Translations under genes and position numbers: made by a program | Part shown: positions 1-6,933 of the stretch, piece by piece | Layout: each line of letters opens with the position of its first letter | How positions within the stretch are numbered: the first letter of the stretch is position 1 | Notes under the pieces: generated by a model | Seen by the model: only the letters and a program-made list of their open reading frames with translations | Told to the model about the DNA's origin: nothing | Database searches by the model: none | Origin: Ignavibacteriota bacterium | GTDB lineage: Bacteria; Bacteroidota; Ignavibacteria; Tepidaquicellales; Tepidaquicellaceae | Assembly (NCBI GenBank): GCA_003158365.1 | Contig: PMIW01000235.1 | Location: 1 to 8,170 of the forward strand | Direction: 5' to 3' | DNA length: 8,170 bases

Positions 1-1086
1 GAAGCAAAAAGAATTGCAAATGAAATTGGTTTTCCTGTGATGATAAAAGCATCTGCGGGCGGCGGAGGAAAAGGCATGAGGGTTGTAAAAGCCGAGGGCG
101 AGCTTGAAAGCTCGCTGAGAATGGCTCAGAATGAAGCACGCTCTTCATTTGGCGATGACAGTGTTTTCATTGAAAAGTATGTCGATTCTCCAAGACATAT
201 AGAATTCCAGATTCTAGTCGATGAACACGGCAATGCGGTTCATCTCGGCGAAAGAGAATGCTCTATGCAAAGACGCCACCAGAAAATAATAGAAGAAACA
301 CCTTCAGTTATAATGGATGAAAATTTGAGATACGAAATGGGAGAATGCGCAAAGCGGATTGCCCTCGCATCAGGATACACAAACGCAGGAACTGTCGAAT
401 TTATGGTCGATAACAACAGGAATTTTTATTTTCTGGAAGTAAATACAAGGCTGCAGGTCGAGCATCCGATAACGGAAATGCGTACAGGCCTTGACCTTGT
501 TGCAGAGCAGATAAAGATTGCATCAGGAGAAAAGCTTTCATTTTCGCAGGATGATGTTAAATTCAAGGGCGCTTCTATAGAGTGCAGAATTTGCGCAGAA
601 GACCCCGACAATAATTTTCTGCCCTCTACCGGAAAAATTAATTATATGTTCAGGGTGCTGGGAAACGGGATGAGAGAAGACACGGGTATAGAACAGGGGA
701 ACGAAATCTCGATATTTTATGATTCAATGATTTCGAAACTTGTTTCTTACGGTGCAAACCGGGATATGGCAATAAGAAAAATGAAAAGGGCATTGAGGGA
801 TTATAAAGTGGTAGGCGTAAAAACAAATATAAATTTCCTTTTAAGCCTGCTTGAATGTGATGCTTTTATTAAAGGAGAGTATAACACTCAGTATGTGGAA
901 AGATATTTTCTGCCGGAATTAAAAGAAAAACCCGTCGAAACAGAAAAAGATATTGAAACTGCATCAGCGCTTGCATCGGTATTATTCAAGGAATCACATC
1001 AGGATAAAACGGTTGTTAAATCGGTATCGTCAAAAGCAAAGAATTCGAACAACTGGTTAAAAAGAAAAACGGAGGCATACAGATGA
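1..1086 (+). CDS. accC: Biotin carboxylase subunit of an acyl-CoA carboxylase (5' end missing)
   Basis: This enzyme uses ATP and bicarbonate to carboxylate biotin on a carrier protein, the first half-reaction of acetyl- or propionyl-CoA carboxylase, in the cytoplasm. The frame is open from base 1, so the GTG at 37 is not the start. By comparison with E. coli AccC about 143 N-terminal residues are missing. Visible in the 361-residue fragment are the ATP-grasp lysine K16 (E. coli K159), the glycine loop GGGGKG at 20-25, PRH with H66 (H209), RRHQK with K95 (K238), E133 (E276), and the metal/bicarbonate-site stretch LEVNTRLQVEHP with E146, N148, R150 and E154. The whole protein would be about 504 residues, some 55 longer than E. 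coli AccC, with a charged, serine- and lysine-rich tail. It overlaps the carrier gene by 4 nt (ATGA). Such long, separate carboxylase subunits often serve propionyl- or methylcrotonyl-type complexes, so the acyl-CoA substrate is undecided. Confidence 0.93.
   Translation, partial: EAKRIANEIGFPVMIKASAGGGGKGMRVVKAEGELESSLRMAQNEARSSFGDDSVFIEKYVDSPRHIEFQILVDEHGNAVHLGERECSMQRRHQKIIEETPSVIMDENLRYEMGECAKRIALASGYTNAGTVEFMVDNNRNFYFLEVNTRLQVEHPITEMRTGLDLVAEQIKIASGEKLSFSQDDVKFKGASIECRICAEDPDNNFLPSTGKINYMFRVLGNGMREDTGIEQGNEISIFYDSMISKLVSYGANRDMAIRKMKRALRDYKVVGVKTNINFLLSLLECDAFIKGEYNTQYVERYFLPELKEKPVETEKDIETASALASVLFKESHQDKTVVKSVSSKAKNSNNWLKRKTEAYR
1071..1075 (+). promoter_or_regulatory. Shine-Dalgarno site of the biotin carrier gene
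   Basis: GGAGG lies 7 nt before the ATG at 1083, inside the last codons of the biotin carboxylase gene. It is the only strong Shine-Dalgarno match ahead of any start in the window. It supports this ATG and suggests the carrier can be initiated independently as well as by coupling through the ATGA overlap. Confidence 0.75.
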
Positions 1087-1619
1087 AAAAATTTTATATT
1101 AATATAAACGGCTCAGAATCCCCTGTAGAAGCTGACTTAAAAGACGGAAAGAATATTTCGATAGGGGATAAGAACTTTGAATATGAGCATAAATTCATCT
1201 CCGAAAATGTGATGATACTGAGGATTAATAACAAAAACTACATGGTAAAGATTGAAAACGACAGCGAGGAAGAAACGAAGGGTACCGGTTTTGATGTAGA
1301 TATAAAATCAGGTGTCGCAAAAGTACTGTGTAAAAGCGAACTCGACGTATTGATGGAAAAATTCTCGAAGAGCAGGGGTGATGCAAAAATAAAAACAGAT
1401 ATAACTTCACCGATGCCCGGAGCGATTGTAAAAATAAACGTAAAAGAAGGACAAAAAGTAAAAAAAGGAGAAGTATTTCTTGTACTCGAAGCTATGAAAA
1501 TGGAAAACGAACTTAAAGCTGCCAGCGATTGTGTTATTCAGAAAGTTTTTGCAGAAGAAAAAAAATCGGTCGAGAAAGGTCAGATTCTTTTAAAACTCGA
1601 GCCTGCAGTTAACGTATAA
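1083..1619 (+). CDS. Biotin carboxyl carrier protein / biotinyl-domain subunit of acyl-CoA carboxylase
   Basis: This protein carries the covalently bound biotin between the biotin carboxylase encoded just upstream and a carboxyltransferase not in this window. Of its 178 residues, about 105-178 form a classic biotinyl domain: SPMPG at 109-113, then EAMKMEN, in which K139 is the expected site of biotin attachment by biotin-protein ligase. The first 95 or so residues are lysine-, glutamate- and beta-strand-rich and not confidently assigned. They could dock onto the carboxylase, like the linking (BT-type) domain of propionyl-CoA carboxylase alpha subunits. There is no Ala/Pro-rich linker as in E. 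coli AccB and no membrane segment, so an oxaloacetate or methylmalonyl decarboxylase carrier is less likely, although the biotinyl domain alone does not exclude it. The ATG start is fixed by the GGAGG site and the 4-nt overlap with the upstream gene. Confidence 0.9.
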   Translation: MKKFYININGSESPVEADLKDGKNISIGDKNFEYEHKFISENVMILRINNKNYMVKIENDSEEETKGTGFDVDIKSGVAKVLCKSELDVLMEKFSKSRGDAKIKTDITSPMPGAIVKINVKEGQKVKKGEVFLVLEAMKMENELKAASDCVIQKVFAEEKKSVEKGQILLKLEPAVNV

Positions 1620-1673
1620 ATATATATAAAATAAGTTTATTTCTTAATTGTGCAAATTTAACAGTTTAAACGG

Positions 1674-2687
1674 ATGACATTATTTATTGCAATAGCATCT
1701 TTGTTTGCCGCATTTATTCCAATGTTTATTTACCTTCTTCTTATCTGGTGGATGGACAGGAACGAAAGGGAACCCTTCTGGATTTTACTTCTCAATTTCG
1801 TTTGGGGCGCGACCGGTGCAATTATACTTGGTATCATAGGAAGTATTATTTTCCAGATTCCTTTATCGGAAGGAATAGTATTTCTTACAGGTTCAAGGTC
1901 ATCCGAACTGATAGACTTATCGGGAGCAATAATTACGGCTCCTGTAGTGGAAGAAACAACAAAAGGAATTTTTCTAGTTATGATGTCTCTTACAAGAAAA
2001 TTCGATGGAGTTGTAGACGGTGTTGTTTACGGCGGGGCTATCGGGCTGGGATTCGGAATGACTGAGAATTTTTTGTATTTCATATCATACGGAACCGACC
2101 TGCAATCGTGGTTTTTGCTTGTAATCATCCGTACCATGTTTTCAGCAGTGATGCACTGCATGTCACAGGCAACTTTAGGCGGGTTCATCGGGTATGCAAA
2201 ATTCAAACCTGCTGTATTTAAATTTATATTAATTCCCGTGGGACTATTCATCGCAATGCTGCTTCACTTTACTTGGAATTTGACGGTCAGCTTTGAGGAT
2301 ACTTCTTTATTAGGCATGGCATTTTTAGCAATTTATACTCTCTCGATAATTGCTTTATTCCAGATTGCACTGTACCTCGAAGGGAGGACCATTACAAAGG
2401 AATTGCACGAAGAATCAAGCATTGGAATAATTCCCTCCGAGCATCTGAATTACCTGCCGTATGTTTCAAAACGGAAGAGGTACGGCTGGTGCCCTCAGGG
2501 TGTTAATCAGAAAGATTATATAGAGACATCTGTTCAGCTTGCATTAAGAAAGCATCAGTATAAAAACACAAAAGGAAAAACCCAAAAAAGTTATCTTGTT
2601 GATGTTGAAAACCTGAGGTACAAAATTCAAATGATGTTTTATAACGCAAATGTGAAGTATTACCAGACACTTGGAAAACAACAATAA
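1674..2687 (+). CDS. PrsW family intramembrane protease with C-terminal soluble tail
   Basis: This polytopic membrane protein of 337 residues has the motifs of the PrsW group, which shares a superfamily with CAAX/CPBP proteases. They are EExxK (E93, E94, K97), FxxxE within a glycine-rich membrane helix (F127, E131, followed by N132), H161 in the next helix, and HxxxN (H198, N202). These residues would form the active site within the membrane. Hydrophobic segments lie near 3-26, 34-61, 83-106, 115-138, 144-170, 182-205 and 213-235. Residues 236-337 are polar, basic and soluble-looking, unlike the compact B. subtilis PrsW, which is about 218 residues. The known PrsW cleaves the anti-sigma factor RsiW, but no sigma/anti-sigma pair is present here, so the substrate is unknown. 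The ATG follows a 54-nt gap without a Shine-Dalgarno site. The 3' end overlaps the next glycosyltransferase by 17 nt. Confidence 0.85.
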   Translation: MTLFIAIASLFAAFIPMFIYLLLIWWMDRNEREPFWILLLNFVWGATGAIILGIIGSIIFQIPLSEGIVFLTGSRSSELIDLSGAIITAPVVEETTKGIFLVMMSLTRKFDGVVDGVVYGGAIGLGFGMTENFLYFISYGTDLQSWFLLVIIRTMFSAVMHCMSQATLGGFIGYAKFKPAVFKFILIPVGLFIAMLLHFTWNLTVSFEDTSLLGMAFLAIYTLSIIALFQIALYLEGRTITKELHEESSIGIIPSEHLNYLPYVSKRKRYGWCPQGVNQKDYIETSVQLALRKHQYKNTKGKTQKSYLVDVENLRYKIQMMFYNANVKYYQTLGKQQ

Positions 2688-3516
2688 AATACTCTCAATC
2701 GTAATTGTAAACTGGAACGCCGAAAAACTTACTTTAGAATGTCTTGAGTCGATTTACACAGACCCATTTTTCGGCAAAAATTCCGAAAAAACTGAAATTA
2801 TATTAATAGATAATAATTCATCAGATAATTCAGTTGAAAAGATATCCGGAAAATTTCCTTCCGTTAATTTAATATCCAATAAAGAAAATCAGGGATATGC
2901 AATCGCCTGCAACAGCGGGATGAAAATTGCAAAAGGAAAATATGTATTACTGCTCGGAAATGACACAGCGCTAAAACCCGGAGCATTATCGGATTGTTTT
3001 AATTTTCTCGAAAACAATGAAAACTGCGGAGCGGCAGGATGCAGGCTGGTGTATCCCGACGGCAGGTTACAGGGTAACTGCAAGAGATTTCCGAAATTAA
3101 AAAATGCTTTTTATACATACCTGTCATTAAATAATCTTAATCGTGATTACGATATGGCATGGTTCGATTATAACAGCACAATTGAAGTTGACCAGATTGC
3201 CACAACATTCTTAATGATTCGAAATGTATTATTAAAAAAGATTGGATATTTTAATGAGCAATTCAGAATATTATATAATGATGTGGATTTATGCAGAAAA
3301 ATTTATGAAAACGGTTTTAAAATATTTTTTATTCATACCGCAGAAGTGATTCACGCAGGAAGCCATTCGACAAACAGGGCAAATTTTAAAGTGAGACGAG
3401 TTATGTATTGCGATATATACAGGTATTTCAGAGATAACTTCGGATTTAAAGCTAATTTGCTGTTTCCTGTTTTATTAGTCAGGTTTTTGATTGTTTCCGC
3501 ATTCAAGTTTCATTAG
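2671..3516 (+). CDS. Family 2 glycosyltransferase (COG1216, rhamnosyltransferase-like)
   Basis: This is a probable cytoplasmic or membrane-peripheral enzyme moving a sugar from a nucleotide donor to a growing lipid-linked glycan. Of its 281 residues, 8-16 hold the first strand (SIVIVNWNA), followed by the nucleotide-binding IDNNSSD with D47 and by GND (96-98) in place of the metal-binding DxD. YNDVDLC (202-208) takes the place of the ED-x-D catalytic stretch, with Asn where many relatives have Glu, and VIHAGSHS starts at 226. The C-terminus (263-278) is hydrophobic and may bind the membrane. The start is TTG: the frame has a stop at 2653, and the first in-frame ATG would remove about 83 residues including the donor site. 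It overlaps the protease gene by 17 nt, so the two are probably co-transcribed. Donor and acceptor sugars cannot be read from the sequence. Confidence 0.9.
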   Translation: MENNNKILSIVIVNWNAEKLTLECLESIYTDPFFGKNSEKTEIILIDNNSSDNSVEKISGKFPSVNLISNKENQGYAIACNSGMKIAKGKYVLLLGNDTALKPGALSDCFNFLENNENCGAAGCRLVYPDGRLQGNCKRFPKLKNAFYTYLSLNNLNRDYDMAWFDYNSTIEVDQIATTFLMIRNVLLKKIGYFNEQFRILYNDVDLCRKIYENGFKIFFIHTAEVIHAGSHSTNRANFKVRRVMYCDIYRYFRDNFGFKANLLFPVLLVRFLIVSAFKFH

Positions 3517-3634
3517 TTTCTCTTACCAGCCTGGATTTTATGTAGAACTTATTTAGGATATAAGTATTAATTTAAATTCCCTAAATTTATACAATAGTAT
3601 ATAAATTAATTATTTAAGATAAAGCCGGTATATT
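3517..3634 (+). other. AT-rich intergenic gap ahead of the polysaccharide block
   Basis: This is the longest non-coding stretch in the window and the likeliest place for a promoter of the flippase-GT2 gene and the genes behind it. I see no convincing -35/-10 pair. TAAATTTA at 3582-3589 differs by one base from the Bacteroidota -7 consensus TAnnTTTG but lacks a matching upstream element. There is no GC-rich hairpin followed by a T run, so no terminator is called for the preceding gene. An inverted repeat inside the gap is listed separately. Confidence 0.4.
3566..3610. repeat. Imperfectly spaced inverted repeat (9-bp arms)
   Basis: ATTAATTTA at 3566-3574 is the exact reverse complement of TAAATTAAT at 3602-3610, with a 27-nt spacer. 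A second, nested-type pair, ATTTAGG at 3551-3557 and CCTAAAT at 3580-3586, lies in the same gap. Both are composed almost only of A and T, so chance is a serious alternative. A protein-binding site upstream of the flippase gene is possible but unproven. Confidence 0.25.
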
Positions 3635-6013
3635 TTGAGTCTGATTGATAAGGTCATAAAAAATACGTTTTACAATTTTCTTTCCCAGATTGTAGGGTAT
3701 TTATTCCCGTTTTTTCTGATTCCGATTATTATAGGTAAAATCGGCCAGGTTGAATTCGGAATTTATGCCATTGCTTACGGCTTTATAGGTGCTTTTACAT
3801 TATTTGACCTCGGTGTCTCGACTTCATTTGTAAAATTCATTTCGGAATATTATTATAAAAAAGAATATGACAGCTTAAACAGCATTATAAACATCGGGTC
3901 GCTCTTTTATTTTTGTTTTACCGTTGTTTTCTGGGGAATCGGTTATATTTTTTCGGATATAATAATAAACTACATAAACATACCGGCAGAAGCTTATGAA
4001 AAAGGAAAATTTGCGCTTCATATAAGCTTATTCATATTTTTTGTTGCGACAAATTCGAATATTTTTGTATCCGTTTTGATTAGTCTGCAGAAAATGTATG
4101 TCAACAGTTTATTAAACATAATAACAGGGCTTATCAATTTCGTTTCTATAATTATTGTTCTCTATCTGGGTTATGGAATTTATGGATTGCTTTATTGCCA
4201 GCTGGTTACGGTTGCGCTCGGAACGATATTTAACATTATACTTGCGAAAAAATCACTTCCCGAAATGTCATTCGGAATTCGTTATTTGAAAATTTCTTTT
4301 CTGAAGAAAATGACGAATTTTGGCGTACAGATGCAGGTTTCCAAGCTTGCCGGATTTTTTTCGGAAAAATACGATGAGTTTTTACTCGGCATATTCAGCC
4401 TGCTTAGCAGTGTAACTTTTTTTAATCTGAGCTCAAGGATTATCAGGTTTTCAAAGCTGATTCCGATGCAGTTTATTGTGCAGGTAGCACCCGTTGCGGC
4501 AGAACTTCAGCTGAATAAAGAGAAATTAAGCACATTATTTGAGGATACAATAAAATATTTGTCTTTTGTTTCTATTCCCATATCGGTTTTCGTATTTATC
4601 TTTTCGAATGAAATCATTTCAACCTGGATGGGAAGCGGTTATGATGTATCATCTTACATATTAAGGATTTTAATTACCGGAATGGTGATTAATCTTGTGA
4701 TATCCGCTCCCGGGAATTCGATTCTGCCAAATATTGGAATTCCAAAATACCAGATGTATGAAGGATTGTTTCATCTCATTATTAATGTTGTTGTAAGTTA
4801 TGTGCTTATCAGGACCTACGGTCTGATTGGCGCAGCATACGGAAATACAATGGCAACAATAATTTCTTCAGTATATGTTTTTATCGCATCAATAAAATAT
4901 TTTAAGGAAAAGTATATTAGAATATTAGTAAAAGAATATTTCCTGCCGTTATTTGTCAGCACAGTAACGGGATTCTTAATCTGGTTTTCACTTCAAATGT
5001 TAAATAAAAACGGTATTTTTATAAAAGGCCGTATAGAAGGTGTAATTTTTCTTGTAATATCCGGAATCCTGTTTTTCATGGTTTATATGTTTATTATGCT
5101 GGATACTAAGTACCTTACAGAAAGAAATAAAATTGTACTTGGCAAAATATTTCTGAAGTTTTTCCCTAAAAAAAGATTTAAGGGTCAGGAACCCCTACTA
5201 AAGGAATATGGCGGTGAATTAATAAGCATTGTTATTATTACATATAATAAAATCGAAGCCCTGAAACTTTGTCTTAATTCACTGCTTGCGACGATAAAAA
5301 ATGTAAATCTGGAAATAATAATATGGAATAACAATTCCGAAGACGGAACAAAAGATTTTTTACTGGGAGTTGCTTCTTCAAACAGTTTTATAAAGGTAAT
5401 AAATAACCAAATCAATATCGGTAATAATGCAAAAAGCAAAGCTGTTGAACTTGCAAAGGGAGATTTTATAATAGGCATTGACGATGATGTTATATCTTTT
5501 CCTGAAAACTGGATTCAGAATATGGTAAGAGCTTATAAATCCGTTCCGTACATGGGTTATCTTGTTGCGGATGTACATCAGGATGATAAAACAAACGGTG
5601 CGAAATATCCTGAAAGTAATTATGTGAACAAAGAATATTTCAACGGAAAAATTATTATTCAGTCAGGACCTGCAGGCGGCTGGTGCTATATGATATCAAG
5701 GGAAATATATAATGAAATCGGAAAACTGTTAACTCTGAAAAACAGAAAATTCATTTTTGAAGATGCTGATTATCGGTTAAGAGTCATGAATGCAGGACTT
5801 CTTTCGGGAATATTAAAGGATACTAAAGTATATCACGCTACAGGTGAGCATTATAATTCCGTCTTCGGGAATCCTTTGCCGACAAAGTATTCGGACGCAA
5901 AGAAACCTTTACCGGTTTCGTATAAAATCCTGCGAAAGCTGAAAAGCAGTCTTAACCTGAACAGGAAAGTAAAAAGATTAAAAAGATTTTTCTTAACCGA
6001 ACAGTTGATTTGA
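3635..6013 (+). CDS. Polysaccharide flippase (MOP superfamily) fused to a family 2 glycosyltransferase
   Basis: This is a single open frame of 792 residues with two domains. Residues 1 to about 490 look like a complete Wzx/PST-type flippase. A typical amphipathic start (residues 4-20) and the LFDLGVSTSFVKF signature near 56-68 precede about a dozen or more membrane helices, including 20-34, 43-60, 86-113, 127-150, 157-179, 308-324, 340-358, 378-394, 397-420, 435-455 and 467-489. A basic linker (491-528) leads to a GT-A domain: SIVIITYNK at 531-539, WNNNSED at 564-570, metal-binding DDD at 616-618, acceptor-side GGWCYMISRE at 681-690, EDADYR at 709-714 and H734. A lysine/arginine-rich tail (764-785) could touch the membrane. 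The flippase part would export undecaprenyl-linked glycan, and an even helix number would place the GT domain in the cytoplasm where its sugar donor is. The start is TTG, since no ATG occurs in the first 150 codons. It overlaps the next gene by 4 nt (TTGA). The flippase and GT assignments are strong. Why they are joined is unknown. Confidence 0.9.
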   Translation: MSLIDKVIKNTFYNFLSQIVGYLFPFFLIPIIIGKIGQVEFGIYAIAYGFIGAFTLFDLGVSTSFVKFISEYYYKKEYDSLNSIINIGSLFYFCFTVVFWGIGYIFSDIIINYINIPAEAYEKGKFALHISLFIFFVATNSNIFVSVLISLQKMYVNSLLNIITGLINFVSIIIVLYLGYGIYGLLYCQLVTVALGTIFNIILAKKSLPEMSFGIRYLKISFLKKMTNFGVQMQVSKLAGFFSEKYDEFLLGIFSLLSSVTFFNLSSRIIRFSKLIPMQFIVQVAPVAAELQLNKEKLSTLFEDTIKYLSFVSIPISVFVFIFSNEIISTWMGSGYDVSSYILRILITGMVINLVISAPGNSILPNIGIPKYQMYEGLFHLIINVVVSYVLIRTYGLIGAAYGNTMATIISSVYVFIASIKYFKEKYIRILVKEYFLPLFVSTVTGFLIWFSLQMLNKNGIFIKGRIEGVIFLVISGILFFMVYMFIMLDTKYLTERNKIVLGKIFLKFFPKKRFKGQEPLLKEYGGELISIVIITYNKIEALKLCLNSLLATIKNVNLEIIIWNNNSEDGTKDFLLGVASSNSFIKVINNQINIGNNAKSKAVELAKGDFIIGIDDDVISFPENWIQNMVRAYKSVPYMGYLVADVHQDDKTNGAKYPESNYVNKEYFNGKIIIQSGPAGGWCYMISREIYNEIGKLLTLKNRKFIFEDADYRLRVMNAGLLSGILKDTKVYHATGEHYNSVFGNPLPTKYSDAKKPLPVSYKILRKLKSSLNLNRKVKRLKRFFLTEQLI

Positions 6014-6924
6014 AAATATCCATAATAATAGTGAATTATTACACTGCGGGTTATCTGGATTCCTGCATAGACTCAATTAACAATTTCGAAAAGGAAGTTG
6101 ATAAGGAAATTATTATAGTTGATAATAATTCAGGTGATAGTGACACGGAAATATTAAATCGTTTATCGGATACCCACAAAAACTTAAAATGTCTTTTCCT
6201 GGATTCAAATAAGGGCTTTGCATATGCAAATAACAGGGGGGTTGAAATTTGTAATGGTGATTTTATTCTGATATTGAATCCCGATATTGTTTTTACGGAA
6301 AGTATTCTTTTAAAATTAACTGAATATCGGGAAAATGAAAATATAGGTGCGCTTGGAGTGAGACTTTACGGGGAGGACGGTGAATTTCAAAAAAAATACT
6401 ATCAGAAATACCCGTCAATCCTCCAGTATTTGTTGTTTTATTCGATTTTTTCAAAGCCGTTTATAAATTCCGGAAGATTAATTAAAAAACATCTTGAAAC
6501 GGAAATACAGGGAAAAGGATTAATTAATGTCCCGCAAATACCCGGAGCATTTATACTTATGAAGAAAGATTTGTATAATGAATTAAATGGCTTCGACGAA
6601 TCGTATTTCCTTTTTTTCGAGGACGTTGATTTAAGTTACAGAATTGCAAAGAAATACAAATTGTATATTTCCGATTGCAAAGTGAAACACATTGGTGCAT
6701 CCAGCATGATGATGGATACGAACTATAAGATATACGGATATTTTATTTTAAGTTTAATTATTTTCTTTAAAAATAATTACAGTAAATCGAAATATTTTTA
6801 CCTGAAATATTTAGTATTATTTAATGCAATATTAAAGATAATTTTGGAAAACGCAAAAAAGATTTATGGAGGCAGTCATCCGAATGTCATTAAAGTCCAT
6901 AAGTATATTTTGAAAAATCTATGA
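6010..6924 (+). CDS. Family 2 glycosyltransferase (COG1216-like)
   Basis: This 304-residue enzyme is probably one step in assembling the glycan handled by the upstream flippase fusion. Its GT-A features in order are ISIIIVNYY at 3-11, IVDNNSGD at 36-43 with nucleotide-binding D38, and the GFAYANN stretch at 69-75. NPD at 90-92 serves as the metal-binding motif, PGAFILMKK lies at 178-186, and FFEDVDLSYR at 202-211 carries the likely catalytic acid E204/D205, with H227 after it. Residues 240-255 and 262-279 are hydrophobic to amphipathic and could hold the protein at the membrane. The TTG start overlaps the preceding stop as TTGA, a 4-nt coupling overlap, and no Shine-Dalgarno site is visible. 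The first ATG in frame comes after residue 180, so a non-ATG start is required. The C-terminal third is very AT-rich and lysine/asparagine-rich. Substrate sugars are unknown. Confidence 0.9.
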   Translation: MKISIIIVNYYTAGYLDSCIDSINNFEKEVDKEIIIVDNNSGDSDTEILNRLSDTHKNLKCLFLDSNKGFAYANNRGVEICNGDFILILNPDIVFTESILLKLTEYRENENIGALGVRLYGEDGEFQKKYYQKYPSILQYLLFYSIFSKPFINSGRLIKKHLETEIQGKGLINVPQIPGAFILMKKDLYNELNGFDESYFLFFEDVDLSYRIAKKYKLYISDCKVKHIGASSMMMDTNYKIYGYFILSLIIFFKNNYSKSKYFYLKYLVLFNAILKIILENAKKIYGGSHPNVIKVHKYILKNL

Positions 6925-6933
6925 ATAAGATAA

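Noticed and set aside
37..39. GTG at 37 as start of the biotin carboxylase
   Set aside because: The frame is open back to base 1 and encodes conserved family residues before it. The true start lies outside the window.
1632..1639. TAAGTTTA as a Bacteroidota-type -7 promoter element for the protease gene
   Set aside because: It mismatches TAnnTTTG at the last base and no TTG-type element sits at the right distance upstream.
1629..1642. AAATAA/TTATTT hairpin after the carrier gene as a terminator
   Set aside because: It has only A-T pairs, a loop of two bases and no following T run, so it is too weak to call.
1664..1671. GTTTAAAC palindrome just before the protease start
   Set aside because: An 8-bp AT-rich palindrome without a partner copy is expected by chance.
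1748..2065. A 105-codon + strand frame inside the protease gene
   Set aside because: It is out of frame with the conserved PrsW motifs, and its translation is low-complexity and arginine/tyrosine-rich, typical of a shadow frame.
5185..5578. Reverse-strand open frames opposite the fused GT domain
   Set aside because: They lie wholly opposite a conserved GT2 coding sequence and have no recognisable motifs or start signals. The same holds for the reverse frames elsewhere in the window.
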